Below are positions 43,462-51,120 of a DNA stretch of 51,527 nt, piece after piece (positions within the stretch are counted from its first letter, which is position 1; the number at the start of each line of letters is the position of its first letter). Origin of the DNA: DATNFP01 sp035606335 (GTDB taxonomy: Bacteria; Bacteroidota; Bacteroidia; Chitinophagales; Chitinophagaceae); contig DATNFP010000021.1 of the NCBI GenBank assembly GCA_035606335.1, positions 1 through 51,527 of the forward strand. Reading direction: 5' to 3'. The notes under the pieces are model-generated. The model was given only the letters and a program-made list of their open reading frames with translations, did not search any database and was not told where the DNA came from. Both the position numbers and the translations under genes were made by a program.

Positions 43462-43731
43462 TTACCAGCTTGCTTTACGAACACCTGGTATTTTGCCATC
43501 GAGCGCCATGTCACGGAATACTACACGGCATACACCAAACTGACGCATGTAACCTCTTGGGCGACCTGTCAGTTGGCAACGGTTCTTCAAGCGCACACGA
43601 GAAGAGTTCTTTGGAAGTTTATCCAAAGCAGCATAATCTCCGGCAGCTTTCAGAGCAGCACGCTTTTCAGCGAATTTTGCTACCATGCGTTCACGTTTGC
43701 GTTCGCGGGCTTTTACTGATTCTTTTGCCAT
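43462..43731 (-). CDS. rpsN: 30S ribosomal protein S14 (zinc-independent type)
   Basis: 89 aa, the long C-minus form. RCQLTGRPRGYMRQFGVCRVVFRD has two cysteines, not the four of the short zinc-binding S14 (about 61 aa). Begins MAKESVKARERKRERMV. Located between rplE and rpsH as usual. Confidence 0.96.
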   Translation of the reverse strand: MAKESVKARERKRERMVAKFAEKRAALKAAGDYAALDKLPKNSSRVRLKNRCQLTGRPRGYMRQFGVCRVVFRDMALDGKIPGVRKASW

Positions 43732-43750
43732 TTGCTATCTTTATTCAGAA

Positions 43751-44329
43751 TTATTGATTGTCTTTCTTAATGTTCTTAAAAGGCATTCCAAGCTCTTTCA
43801 GCAGTTCGTAGGCCTCTTCGTTTGTCCTGGCTGTCGTCACAAATGTGATATCCATACCACTGATCTTATTTACCTTGTCGATATTGATCTCAGGGAAAAT
43901 GATCTGCTCTGTGATACCCACTGTATAGTTACCACGACCATCGAAAGATTTATCATTGATACCTTTGAAATCACGTACACGAGGTAAAGAAACCGCGATA
44001 AAGCGATCCAGGAACTCGTACATATTAACACTGCGAAGTGTAACACGGCAGCCAATAGGCATTGCTTTACGCAATTTAAAGTTTGATATATCTTTCTTAG
44101 AAAGTGTAGGTACAGCTTTCTGACCGGTGATCTGTGTCATTTCATTCACAGCGTCATCAATCATTTTCTTATCAGATACAGACCCTTTTACACCCTGGTT
44201 CAGACATATCTTTACAAGGCGTGGGCACTGCATAACTGTAGAATACCCGAATTTCTTCATCAATGCGGGCACGACTTCCTCTTTATACTTTTTCTGTAAA
44301 CGAGGACTATATATTGTATTCGTTGCCAT
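43751..44329 (-). CDS. rplE: 50S ribosomal protein L5
   Basis: 192 aa. Motifs TGQKAVPTLSKKDISNFKLRK, MPIGCRVTLRS and FDGRGNYTVGITEQIIFPEI. It binds 5S rRNA and contacts P-site tRNA. The ATG shares one base with the rplX stop (TAATG), implying translational coupling. Confidence 0.97.
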   Translation of the reverse strand: MATNTIYSPRLQKKYKEEVVPALMKKFGYSTVMQCPRLVKICLNQGVKGSVSDKKMIDDAVNEMTQITGQKAVPTLSKKDISNFKLRKAMPIGCRVTLRSVNMYEFLDRFIAVSLPRVRDFKGINDKSFDGRGNYTVGITEQIIFPEINIDKVNKISGMDITFVTTARTNEEAYELLKELGMPFKNIKKDNQ

Positions 44330-44667
44330 TATTTAATCTCCTCCCCTGTTGTTTTAGAGATGCGTACAAAATTTCCTCCGTCGCGTTCGCGTTTGATACG
44401 TGCAGGTGCTTTTGATTTTGCATCCCATAACATCACATTAGAGATGTGTATAGGTGCTTCTTCCTGTACGATGCCCCCTTGAGGATTCTGGGCATTTGGC
44501 TTCAGGTGTTTGGTTACCATATTTACTCCTTCAATAAGCACGCGTGCTTCAGCAGGATAAACGGCCAATACCTTATGTGGTTTACTGCGGTCTTTATCAT
44601 CACCGGCAATAACGACCACATTGTCGCCTTTCTTAATATTGAACTTAGGTTGAAATCTCTTTTTCAC
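44329..44667 (-). CDS. rplX: 50S ribosomal protein L24
   Basis: 112 aa. KOW motif at the N-terminus (IKKGDNVVVIAGDDKDRSKPHKVLAVYP), then VNMVTKHLKPN and VMLWDAKSKAPARI. Assembly initiator of the 50S subunit. Coupled to rplE by a one-base overlap. Confidence 0.97.
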   Translation of the reverse strand: MKKRFQPKFNIKKGDNVVVIAGDDKDRSKPHKVLAVYPAEARVLIEGVNMVTKHLKPNAQNPQGGIVQEEAPIHISNVMLWDAKSKAPARIKRERDGGNFVRISKTTGEEIK

Positions 44668-44728
44668 AGTTACTATGAATTAGCGTTGTTTCCACATCCC
44701 TGAAACGGGCTGCAAAAGTACAACATTT

Positions 44729-45097
44729 TTACAATACTTCTGGTGCCAGGGAAACAATTTTCATATATCCCTTATCGCGCAATTCGCGGGCTACTGGTCC
44801 GAAAATACGAGTACCACGTGGTTCGTCTGAATTGTTCAACAATACGACTGCATTGTCATCAAAGCTGATATAGGAACCATCTCTGCGACGGAGCTTGTTC
44901 TTAGTGCGAACAATAACGGCCTTTGAAACGGTACCTTTCTTCATACCGCCGCCAGGGAGAGCATCTTTTACAGATACCACTATCTTATCTCCAATACCGG
45001 CATATACTTGTCCCGAATTGCCCAACACGCGAATGCAAAGCACTTCCTTTGCACCACTGTTGTCGGCTACATTGAGCCGGGATTCTTGTTGTATCAT
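44729..45097 (-). CDS. rplN: 50S ribosomal protein L14
   Basis: 122 aa, the invariant bacterial length. MIQQESRLNVADNSGAKEV at the start and GTRIFGPVARELRDKGYMKIVSLAPEVL at the end. It sits at the 30S-50S interface. Confidence 0.98.
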   Translation of the reverse strand: MIQQESRLNVADNSGAKEVLCIRVLGNSGQVYAGIGDKIVVSVKDALPGGGMKKGTVSKAVIVRTKNKLRRRDGSYISFDDNAVVLLNNSDEPRGTRIFGPVARELRDKGYMKIVSLAPEVL

Positions 45098-45109
45098 CTT
45101 TAAATAAGA

Positions 45110-45382
45110 TTACTTAGCTTTTTCAATAATTTCTACCAGGCGCCAGCGTTTTGTTTTGCTCATGGGGCGCGTTTCCATAATGCGCACTACGTCACCGATA
45201 CCGGCTGCATTTTGCTCGTCGTGTGCATGGAATTTGGTTGTTTTCTTCAGGAACTTACCATAAATGGGGTGCTTTACCTTACGCTCAACAGCTACAGTGA
45301 TGGTTTTAGCCATCTTGTTGCTGCTCACTACCCCGATACGGGTTTTCCTGCTTTTTCTTTCTTCAGTCATTGTTGTTGACAT
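45110..45382 (-). CDS. rpsQ: 30S ribosomal protein S17
   Basis: 90 aa. RKTRIGVVSSNKMAKTITVAVERKVKHPIYGK and the RPMSKTKRWRLVEI end are S17 motifs. Binds 16S rRNA 5' domain. A second in-frame Met four codons in is an alternative start. Confidence 0.97.
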   Translation of the reverse strand: MSTTMTEERKSRKTRIGVVSSNKMAKTITVAVERKVKHPIYGKFLKKTTKFHAHDEQNAAGIGDVVRIMETRPMSKTKRWRLVEIIEKAK

Positions 45383-45394
45383 CTATAAAAAATT

Positions 45395-45607
45395 TTAAAA
45401 ACCTAATGCTCTTCTACGCTGTTCTGTTTTCATACGCGCAATATTGCGGCGCAGCTGGCGAATTGTAAGCGGATTTTCAATTGGGTTAACCGCATGGCTG
45501 AAGTGTAATTTCTTCAGGCGCACTTCTTCATCACCAATCTTGTCGGCCAGCGTCTGATCATCCAGCGAGCGATAATCCTCAACCTTCGCTTTTTTTGCTT
45601 TTGCCAT
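45395..45607 (-). CDS. rpmC: 50S ribosomal protein L29
   Basis: 70 aa helical protein. SLDDQTLADKIGDEEVRLKKLHFSHAVNPIENPLTIRQLRRNIARMKT matches L29 in two helices. It lies at the polypeptide exit. The 135-bp spacer toward rplP (45608-45742) is longer than most here and contains short GTTAG/CTAAC direct and inverted motifs but no gene. Confidence 0.95.
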   Translation of the reverse strand: MAKAKKAKVEDYRSLDDQTLADKIGDEEVRLKKLHFSHAVNPIENPLTIRQLRRNIARMKTEQRRRALGF

Positions 45608-45742
45608 TGTTACTTTTATTTTTTAGTCGTTAGCAGTTAGTCATAAGTCTAAAAATCTCTTACACGAATTCCGAACAACTAACTTTTATAATTTATTTAT
45701 TGTTTCACCAACTTCACTGTTCCAACTCACTTTATATTATCA

Positions 45743-46165
45743 TTATGCACCTGCATAATCCCTGCGAACTACAAACTTTGTTTTGATAGGCAGTTTTTGT
45801 GCAGCCAGTTCAAAAGCTTCCTGTGCTACCTGCTGAGGTACACCGTCTATTTCAAACATGATCAATCCCGGTTTCACAACAGCAGCCCAGAATTCCAGGT
45901 TACCTTTACCTTTACCCATACGCACTTCGAGAGGCTTGCGGGTAATTGGCTTATCAGGGAAGATCCGTATCCACACATTACCTTCACGCTTCATATGGCG
46001 GGTCAAAGCCTGGCGCGCAGCTTCTATCTGGCGGTTGGTGATCCATTTGGGTTCCAACGCTTTAAGACCAAAGGAACCGAACGCAATAGTTGTACCACGC
46101 TGAGCATTTCCTTTTATCCTGCCTTTATGAGCTTTACGATGTTTTGTTTTTTTCGGTTGTAACAT
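45743..46165 (-). CDS. rplP: 50S ribosomal protein L16
   Basis: 140 aa. MLQPKKTKHRKAHKGRIKGNAQRG, KPLEVRMGKGKGNLEFWAAVVKPG and AAQKLPIKTKFVVRR are L16 signatures. Essential near the A-site tRNA elbow and the peptidyl transferase centre. Confidence 0.98.
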   Translation of the reverse strand: MLQPKKTKHRKAHKGRIKGNAQRGTTIAFGSFGLKALEPKWITNRQIEAARQALTRHMKREGNVWIRIFPDKPITRKPLEVRMGKGKGNLEFWAAVVKPGLIMFEIDGVPQQVAQEAFELAAQKLPIKTKFVVRRDYAGA

Positions 46166-46205
46166 TGTTACAAGTTTTTATAAAGTATTCTAAGAATATT
46201 TTTTA

Positions 46206-47042
46206 TTATCGATGTCCTCCGCCTCCGCGATTACCACCGCCACGATTTCCACCGCCTCCGCGATTGCCACCACGATCTCTATCTCCTCCGCCACCACGGC
46301 GTTCTCCACGTTCGCGATCACCACTACCACGGTTTTCTCCACCCTGGAAGCCTGCAGCACGATTGCCACGGTTGTCAGAACCTGCAGAGAAGTTAGGATT
46401 CAGATCACGTTTGCCTAACACTTCACCTTTACAGATCCATACTTTGATACCTATTTTACCATATACAGTAAGAGAGAAAACAGAAGCATAATCAATATCC
46501 ATGCGGAAAGTATGCAATGGAGTACGGCCTTGTTTAAATTCTTCGGTACGGGCAATTTCAGCACCTGCCAAACGTCCGCTTACCTTGATCTTAATACCTT
46601 CAGCTCCCATACGCATTGCAGTAGAGATAGCCATCTTTACAGCACGCTTGTAGCTTACACGGCTCTCGATCTGACGGGCGATCGTTTCACCTACTATATT
46701 AGCATCCAGTTCAGGACGGCGGATCTCCATAATGTTGATCTGCACGTCTTCTTTCCCTGTCAGCTTCTTAAGCTCTTCTTTGATACGATCCACTTCTGCA
46801 CCGCCTTTACCTATAATGATACCAGGCTTTGAAGTATGGATGGTAACTATCAGTTTACCCAAAGTGCGCTCAATAACTATACGTGAGATACCACCTTTGT
46901 TGATACGCGCATTCAGGTAAGTGCGGATTTTATGGTCTTCAACCAGTTTCTGACCAAAATCCTTTTTGTCACCATACCACATTGAGTCCCATCCGCGGAT
47001 GATGCCCAACCTGTTACCTATAGGATTAGTTTTTTGACCCAT
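46206..47042 (-). CDS. rpsC: 30S ribosomal protein S3 with Arg/Gly-rich tail
   Basis: 278 aa. The core (1-218) has KH domain SKPGIIIGKGGAEVDRIKEEL and the C-terminal S3 domain (AGAEIARTEEFKQGRTPLHTFR). From residue 219 to 278 it continues as a 60-residue low-complexity tail of RGG/GGNRGG-type repeats, absent from E. coli S3 (233 aa). S3 forms the mRNA entry and helicase site, so a flexible cationic tail there could bind RNA (inference). Antisense reading of the repeat gives a spurious proline-rich frame. Confidence 0.97.
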   Translation of the reverse strand: MGQKTNPIGNRLGIIRGWDSMWYGDKKDFGQKLVEDHKIRTYLNARINKGGISRIVIERTLGKLIVTIHTSKPGIIIGKGGAEVDRIKEELKKLTGKEDVQINIMEIRRPELDANIVGETIARQIESRVSYKRAVKMAISTAMRMGAEGIKIKVSGRLAGAEIARTEEFKQGRTPLHTFRMDIDYASVFSLTVYGKIGIKVWICKGEVLGKRDLNPNFSAGSDNRGNRAAGFQGGENRGSGDRERGERRGGGGDRDRGGNRGGGGNRGGGNRGGGGHR

Positions 47043-47053
47043 TCTTTATATTA

Positions 47054-47437
47054 TTAAGATTGAATGTTTGAATTTTCTACGTTAGCGTTTACTGCATTAC
47101 GGCTATCCACTATAATAGTGATGTGATTACTGCGTTTGCGTACACGGTAAGCACGGCCCTGGGGAGCTGGTTGCATCCGTTTCAGAACGCGACCGCCATC
47201 TACAAATATGGTCTTAACATACAGGTCAGCACCGGCAACGTCAACACCTTCGTTCTTCACTCTCCAGTTTGCTACAGCACTCAGCAACAGCTTTTCCATA
47301 GGAACAGACGGATGCTTGGTGCTGAATTTCAACGTATTCAGCGCTTTTTCTACGTCCACGCCGCGTATCAGATCTGCCAACAGGCGCATCTTGCGGGGTG
47401 ATGTAGGATAATTTCGTAAGCGAGCTACAGCTTCCAT
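47054..47437 (-). CDS. rplV: 50S ribosomal protein L22
   Basis: 127 aa. LRNYPTSPRKMRLLADLIRGV and the tunnel hairpin VDGGRVLKRMQPAPQGRAYRVRKRSNHITI. The hairpin lines the exit tunnel and is a site of macrolide resistance changes in other bacteria; none can be judged here. Confidence 0.97.
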   Translation of the reverse strand: MEAVARLRNYPTSPRKMRLLADLIRGVDVEKALNTLKFSTKHPSVPMEKLLLSAVANWRVKNEGVDVAGADLYVKTIFVDGGRVLKRMQPAPQGRAYRVRKRSNHITIIVDSRNAVNANVENSNIQS

Positions 47438-47494
47438 TTTACTTTATTTGTTCTTATTATAGACTCCGCCAGAAGACGGTAATCAAATTATTTA

Positions 47495-47764
47495 TTATTG
47501 TTTTGTTCCGCTATGACCTTTGAAGTTGCGCGTTGGTGCAAATTCACCCAGTTTGTGGCCTACCATGTATTCAGTCACATATACAGGAATGAATTTGTTA
47601 CCATTGTGCACTGCGAAAGTTTGACCTACAAAATCAGGCGTGATGGTAGAGCGGCGGCTCCATGTCTTCACAACACCTTTTTTTGCTTTGCCTTCGTTTA
47701 CGGCTAAAACTTTACGTTCCAGCTTCGCATCTACATAAGGTCCTTTTTTAATTGAACGAGCCAT
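47495..47764 (-). CDS. rpsS: 30S ribosomal protein S19
   Basis: 89 aa. MARSIKKGPYVDAKLERKV and the end VGHKLGEFAPTRNFKGHSGTK are S19 signatures. With S13 it shapes the head of the 30S subunit. Confidence 0.97.
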   Translation of the reverse strand: MARSIKKGPYVDAKLERKVLAVNEGKAKKGVVKTWSRRSTITPDFVGQTFAVHNGNKFIPVYVTEYMVGHKLGEFAPTRNFKGHSGTKQ

Positions 47765-47791
47765 TATTATTGACTTATTTTATTTTGTTTA

Positions 47792-47815
47792 CCTTTTCCC
47801 TTTTACGGGATAAGG
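47792..47815. repeat. intergenic hairpin between rplB and rpsS
   Basis: CCTTTTCCC (47792-47800) with GGGATAAGG (47807-47815), 9-bp stem with one mismatch and loop TTTTAC. Same pyrimidine-arm/purine-arm design as the hairpins at 42300 and 50365. Not a terminator inside this operon. Confidence 0.5.
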
Positions 47816-47817
47816 AA

Positions 47818-48648
47818 TTAAAGTTTTTTACCGTTTTTGCGTTGAATGATCAGCTTATCAGATCCTTTCTCTTTACGTGTTTTCAAACCTTTGGCATATT
47901 TACCGGTACGGCTGCGTGGATGTCCACCTGAAGCCTTACCTTCCCCACCACCCATTGGGTGATCTACAGGGTTCATTGCTACACCGCGGTTGCGTGGACG
48001 GATACCTTTCCAGCGGTTACGGCCTGCTTTACCCTTAGATTCCAGCCCATGGTCGCTGTTCGATACAATACCTACAGTTGCCATGCAAGTGCTCAGCACT
48101 TTACGCAATTCACCTGAAGGCATTTTCAACACACAGTATTTTTCTTCTTTAGCGTTCAGTTGGGCATAAGTACCTGCAGAACGAGCCAGGGCACCACCAC
48201 GGCCGGGTTGCATTTCTATATTATGCACAACAGTACCTAAAGGCATATTCTTAAGTAATAATGCATTACCCACTTCAGGAGCCACACTATCACCACTTAT
48301 AACCTTAGAACCAACTTCCAGCCCCTGCGGAGCAATGATGTAGCGTTTTTCGCCATCTACATAGCTAAGCAGTGCGATGAAAGCAGAACGGTTAGGATCA
48401 TATTCAATGGTCTTTACCGTTGCGGAAATATCTTTTTTATTACGCTTGAAATCGATGATACGGTACATTTTCTTATTACCGCCACCAATGTAGCGCATAG
48501 CACGACGGCCCTGAGCGTTACGGCCACCTGTACCACTTAGTGGTTCCAGCAGGCTTTTTTCAGGCTCTGATGTAGTAACTTCTTTATAAGCGTTACCTAT
48601 TCTCCAACGTGTTCCGGCTGTTACCGGCTTATATTTACGTAATGCCAT
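47818..48648 (-). CDS. rplB: 50S ribosomal protein L2
   Basis: 276 aa. The C-terminal block GVAMNPVDHPMGGGEGKASGGHPRS includes the histidine important for peptidyl transferase and subunit joining. Near-invariant bacterial length. Confidence 0.98.
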   Translation of the reverse strand: MALRKYKPVTAGTRWRIGNAYKEVTTSEPEKSLLEPLSGTGGRNAQGRRAMRYIGGGNKKMYRIIDFKRNKKDISATVKTIEYDPNRSAFIALLSYVDGEKRYIIAPQGLEVGSKVISGDSVAPEVGNALLLKNMPLGTVVHNIEMQPGRGGALARSAGTYAQLNAKEEKYCVLKMPSGELRKVLSTCMATVGIVSNSDHGLESKGKAGRNRWKGIRPRNRGVAMNPVDHPMGGGEGKASGGHPRSRTGKYAKGLKTRKEKGSDKLIIQRKNGKKL

Positions 48649-48668
48649 TTTCTTTTACTTTTTCAGAT

Positions 48669-48965
48669 CTATAGTGAAAATAAATCTATCGAATCTCCTT
48701 GAGCAAGTGTTACCACTGCTTTTTTATATGATGGCTTGCGGCCAGACAAAAAACCTGCTTTGGTATAGCGTGTTTTGTTTTTAGCAGGGACCACTACTGT
48801 ATTTACATCAGCAACTTTTACCCCGTAAAATTCTTCCACAGCCTTCTTGATTTCCAGCTTGTTGGCAGCCTTTCCTACCATGAAGGTATAACGGCCACTT
48901 TTTTCCATCTGGCTGTTTACCTTTTCAGTAATTATCGGCTTTATCAACACATCAGAGAATTTCAT
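48669..48965 (-). CDS. rplW: 50S ribosomal protein L23
   Basis: 98 aa. IKPIITEKVNSQMEKSGRYTFMV and IKKAVEEFYGVKVADVNTVVV match L23 at the exit tunnel, the docking site for trigger factor and SRP. Confidence 0.97.
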   Translation of the reverse strand: MKFSDVLIKPIITEKVNSQMEKSGRYTFMVGKAANKLEIKKAVEEFYGVKVADVNTVVVPAKNKTRYTKAGFLSGRKPSYKKAVVTLAQGDSIDLFSL

Positions 48966-49012
48966 TTTATTAGTATTTCGAGTTACGAAAATTTTATTAT
49001 TTTAATTGCTTT

Positions 49013-49648
49013 CTACTCAGCAACAGCAGGTTCTTCATTGAACAACTTAGCTGCGCTTTCACTGAATATGATCATTCCAGCATTGGTAAGATCATACACA
49101 TTCATATCACTTAGCACTATCGTTTTATTATTCTGCAGGTTACGTCCGCTCAGGTATACATTAGCATCATACTCAGGTAATACTACCAGTGTCCTTCTGC
49201 TATCACCACGAAGTACGTTCAGCGTTGCTGAAAAATCCTTAGTCTTTGGCGCTTCCAATGTCCAGTCTTCCACTATCACGATCTTGCTTTCCTTTGCTTT
49301 ATGAGCAAGGGCAGATATCTTGGCAAGGTCCTTTACTTTACGGTTCAATTTAAAACCATAAGTGTGCGGTGCAGGGCCGAAGATAGTACCACCACCTTTG
49401 TACAAAGGGTTACGGATGTTGCCCTTACGGGAGCCACCTGTACCTTTTTGACGGTGCAGCTTACGTGATGAACCATGTACTTCAGCACGGCCTTTGGTTT
49501 TATGCGTACCCTGGCGCTGTGCAGCCAAATATTGCTTTACAGCCAGGTAAATGCAATGATCGTTTGGCTCGATGTTGAAAATATCATCCGGCAATTCTGC
49601 TACGCGGCCGGTCTTTTCACCTTTACTATTTAAAACGTCAACTTGCAT
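49013..49648 (-). CDS. rplD: 50S ribosomal protein L4
   Basis: 211 aa. The extended tunnel loop AAQRQGTHKTKGRAEVHGSSRK and KGTGGSRKGNIRNPLYKGGG is intact. In E. coli L4 feeds back on the S10 operon; no equivalent leader structure was seen upstream of rpsJ here. It is 6 bp downstream of rplC. Confidence 0.97.
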   Translation of the reverse strand: MQVDVLNSKGEKTGRVAELPDDIFNIEPNDHCIYLAVKQYLAAQRQGTHKTKGRAEVHGSSRKLHRQKGTGGSRKGNIRNPLYKGGGTIFGPAPHTYGFKLNRKVKDLAKISALAHKAKESKIVIVEDWTLEAPKTKDFSATLNVLRGDSRRTLVVLPEYDANVYLSGRNLQNNKTIVLSDMNVYDLTNAGMIIFSESAAKLFNEEPAVAE

Positions 49649-49654
49649 GACTAA

Positions 49655-50272
49655 TTAGTTCTGAATTAAAACAATAGATCCATTATGTCCTGGTACGGAA
49701 CCACTTATTAATATATAGTTCTGTTCAGGGAATATTTTTACCACACGCAGGGCTTTCACCTTTACACGGTCTGTACCCATACGACCGGCCATGCGCATAC
49801 CTTTAAATACGCGGCTGGGATATGATGAACCACCGATAGAACCTGGAGCGCGCTGACGATCGTGCTGGCCATGGGATGCTTCACCCACACCACTAAAACC
49901 GTGACGCTTTACAACCCCCTGGAAACCTTTACCTTTTGTAGTGCCGATAACACTTACTTTTTCACCTTCGGTAAAGATGTCACAAGTGATAGCTTCTCCA
50001 ATTTGTTTATCAATGGAACAATTACGAATTTCTTTTACAATAGATTTAGGCTCAGTATTAGCCTTAGCGAAGTGATTGATGAGCGCTTTAGGAGTATTCT
50101 TCTCTTTTGCATCGCCGAAAGCGATCTGCAGCGCATTGTAACCGTCGGTATCTACGGTTTTCTTTTGAGTAACCACACAAGGACCAGCTTCGATAATGGT
50201 ACAGGCAGTTTGCTTACCATTCGGCTCAAAAATACTGGTCATGCCGATTTTTTTACCTATAATACCTTTCAT
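49655..50272 (-). CDS. rplC: 50S ribosomal protein L3
   Basis: 205 aa. MKGIIGKKIGMTSIFEPNGK and the loop ASHGQHDRQRAPGSIGGSSYPSRVFKGMRMAGRMG, which reaches the peptidyl transferase centre. A 121-bp spacer with a hairpin separates it from rpsJ, unlike the tighter spacing of the genes downstream. Confidence 0.97.
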   Translation of the reverse strand: MKGIIGKKIGMTSIFEPNGKQTACTIIEAGPCVVTQKKTVDTDGYNALQIAFGDAKEKNTPKALINHFAKANTEPKSIVKEIRNCSIDKQIGEAITCDIFTEGEKVSVIGTTKGKGFQGVVKRHGFSGVGEASHGQHDRQRAPGSIGGSSYPSRVFKGMRMAGRMGTDRVKVKALRVVKIFPEQNYILISGSVPGHNGSIVLIQN

Positions 50273-50364
50273 TATTATTATATTTTAGCTAAGCGCCTGG
50301 TTTACTGTGTGTGGACCAGGATTAGCCGTTTTTCAATTTTGTTAAAGAACCAAACTTCATTTAA

Positions 50365-50391
50365 CCCTTTCCTTCCGTGGGAAGGTTGGGG
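50365..50391. repeat. intergenic hairpin between rplC and rpsJ
   Basis: CCTTCC (50371-50376) pairs with GGAAGG (50380-50385) around GTG, extended past a TT/TT mismatch by CCC (50365-50367) with GGG (50389-50391). Third member of the pyrimidine/purine hairpin set in this cluster. Confidence 0.45.
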
Positions 50392-50393
50392 TA

Positions 50394-50699
50394 CTACGCT
50401 TTAATCTCTACTTCAACACCACTTGGCAGGTCAAGCTTCGAAAGTGCATCTACTGTACGGGAAGAAGATGTATAAATATCCAACAAGCGTTTATGCGTGC
50501 AAAGTTGGAATTGCTCACGGGACTTTTTGTTAACGTGTGGTGAGCGCAATACTGTAAAGATCTTCTTCTCTGTAGGCAAGGGAATAGGGCCTGTTACAAC
50601 CGCTCCCGTATTGCGTACAGTCTTCACTATTTTCTCTGCCGATTTATCTACCAGGTTGTGGTCGTAAGACTTCAGCTTTATTCTGATACGCTGTGACAT
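50394..50699 (-). CDS. rpsJ: 30S ribosomal protein S10
   Basis: 101 aa. MSQRIRIKLKSYDHNLVDKSAEKIV, GPIPLPTEKKIFTVLRSPHVNKKSREQF and the C-terminal DLPSGVEVEIKA are invariant S10 blocks. S10 also acts as NusE in transcription antitermination. First gene of the ribosomal cluster, with the promoter 41-71 bases upstream; the usual rpsL-rpsG-fusA genes are not directly upstream in this window. Confidence 0.98.
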   Translation of the reverse strand: MSQRIRIKLKSYDHNLVDKSAEKIVKTVRNTGAVVTGPIPLPTEKKIFTVLRSPHVNKKSREQFQLCTHKRLLDIYTSSSRTVDALSKLDLPSGVEVEIKA

Positions 50700-50739
50700 A
50701 CTTATTAAATATCTTCTAAACCCGTAAAATTTGGGACTG

Positions 50740-50770
50740 CAAAGGTAATAAGTAGTTTCAATTCAGCAAA
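50740..50770 (-). promoter_or_regulatory. promoter of the S10-spc ribosomal cluster
   Basis: On the minus strand TTTG (50770-50767), exactly 19 bases, TACCTTTG (50747-50740): a full match to the Bacteroidota housekeeping consensus. The predicted start site leaves a leader of about 35 bases before rpsJ. The remaining 50771-50942 shows no gene. Confidence 0.85.
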
Positions 50771-50942
50771 ATATTTTACCGGAAAAAATTAATTTATTCT
50801 TTACACAGGCTTAATTTTTACCTGATATGTGGAGTTTTTGGTAAAAATACCAGAAATGCAAATTTATTTAGATCTTCTTAATTCTACTTTCTTACAAGAA
50901 ATTCAGGCAATTATTATCTATAATCAACACATTTAAAATAAA

Positions 50943-51116
50943 TTAGAAAGTAATTTTTCTTTTCTTCATTTCCAGCTTTAGATTTTCGGGTATTTCCCTG
51001 AAATTGCAATGCTTTGCATGTTCCAAATGCCAGGCAATCCGTTGATCTATGTTAGCATTTGCGGGCATCCTGTTTTTTTCATGCCATTCCCTGTTTATCT
51101 TCTTAGGTACAGCCAT
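50943..51116 (-). CDS. 57-aa conserved-looking small protein
   Basis: A short frame from ATG 51116 to TAA 50943. The protein starts MAVPKKINREWHEKNRMP and continues with DQRIAWHLEHAKHCNFREIP and a basic C-terminus. The Trp/His-rich WHEKNRMP...WHLEHAKHC layout looks like a real folded domain, possibly metal-binding through His/Cys (inference), and I believe similar small proteins exist in Bacteroidota. It starts 4 bases after the stop of the thioesterase gene, consistent with a two-gene operon. Confidence 0.75.
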   Translation of the reverse strand: MAVPKKINREWHEKNRMPANANIDQRIAWHLEHAKHCNFREIPENLKLEMKKRKITF

Positions 51117-51120
51117 TGCT

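Noticed and set aside
45608..45742. GTTAG/CTAAC motifs between rpmC and rplP as a repeat array
   Set aside because: Too short and irregular to call a repeat family from one place.
46090..46491. Proline-rich plus-strand frame
   Set aside because: It is the antisense of the S3 Gly/Arg tail; low-complexity shadow without a start context.
49862..50404. 180-aa plus-strand frame
   Set aside because: Fully antisense to rplC plus its spacer, with no domain; an artefact of codon bias in a ribosomal gene.
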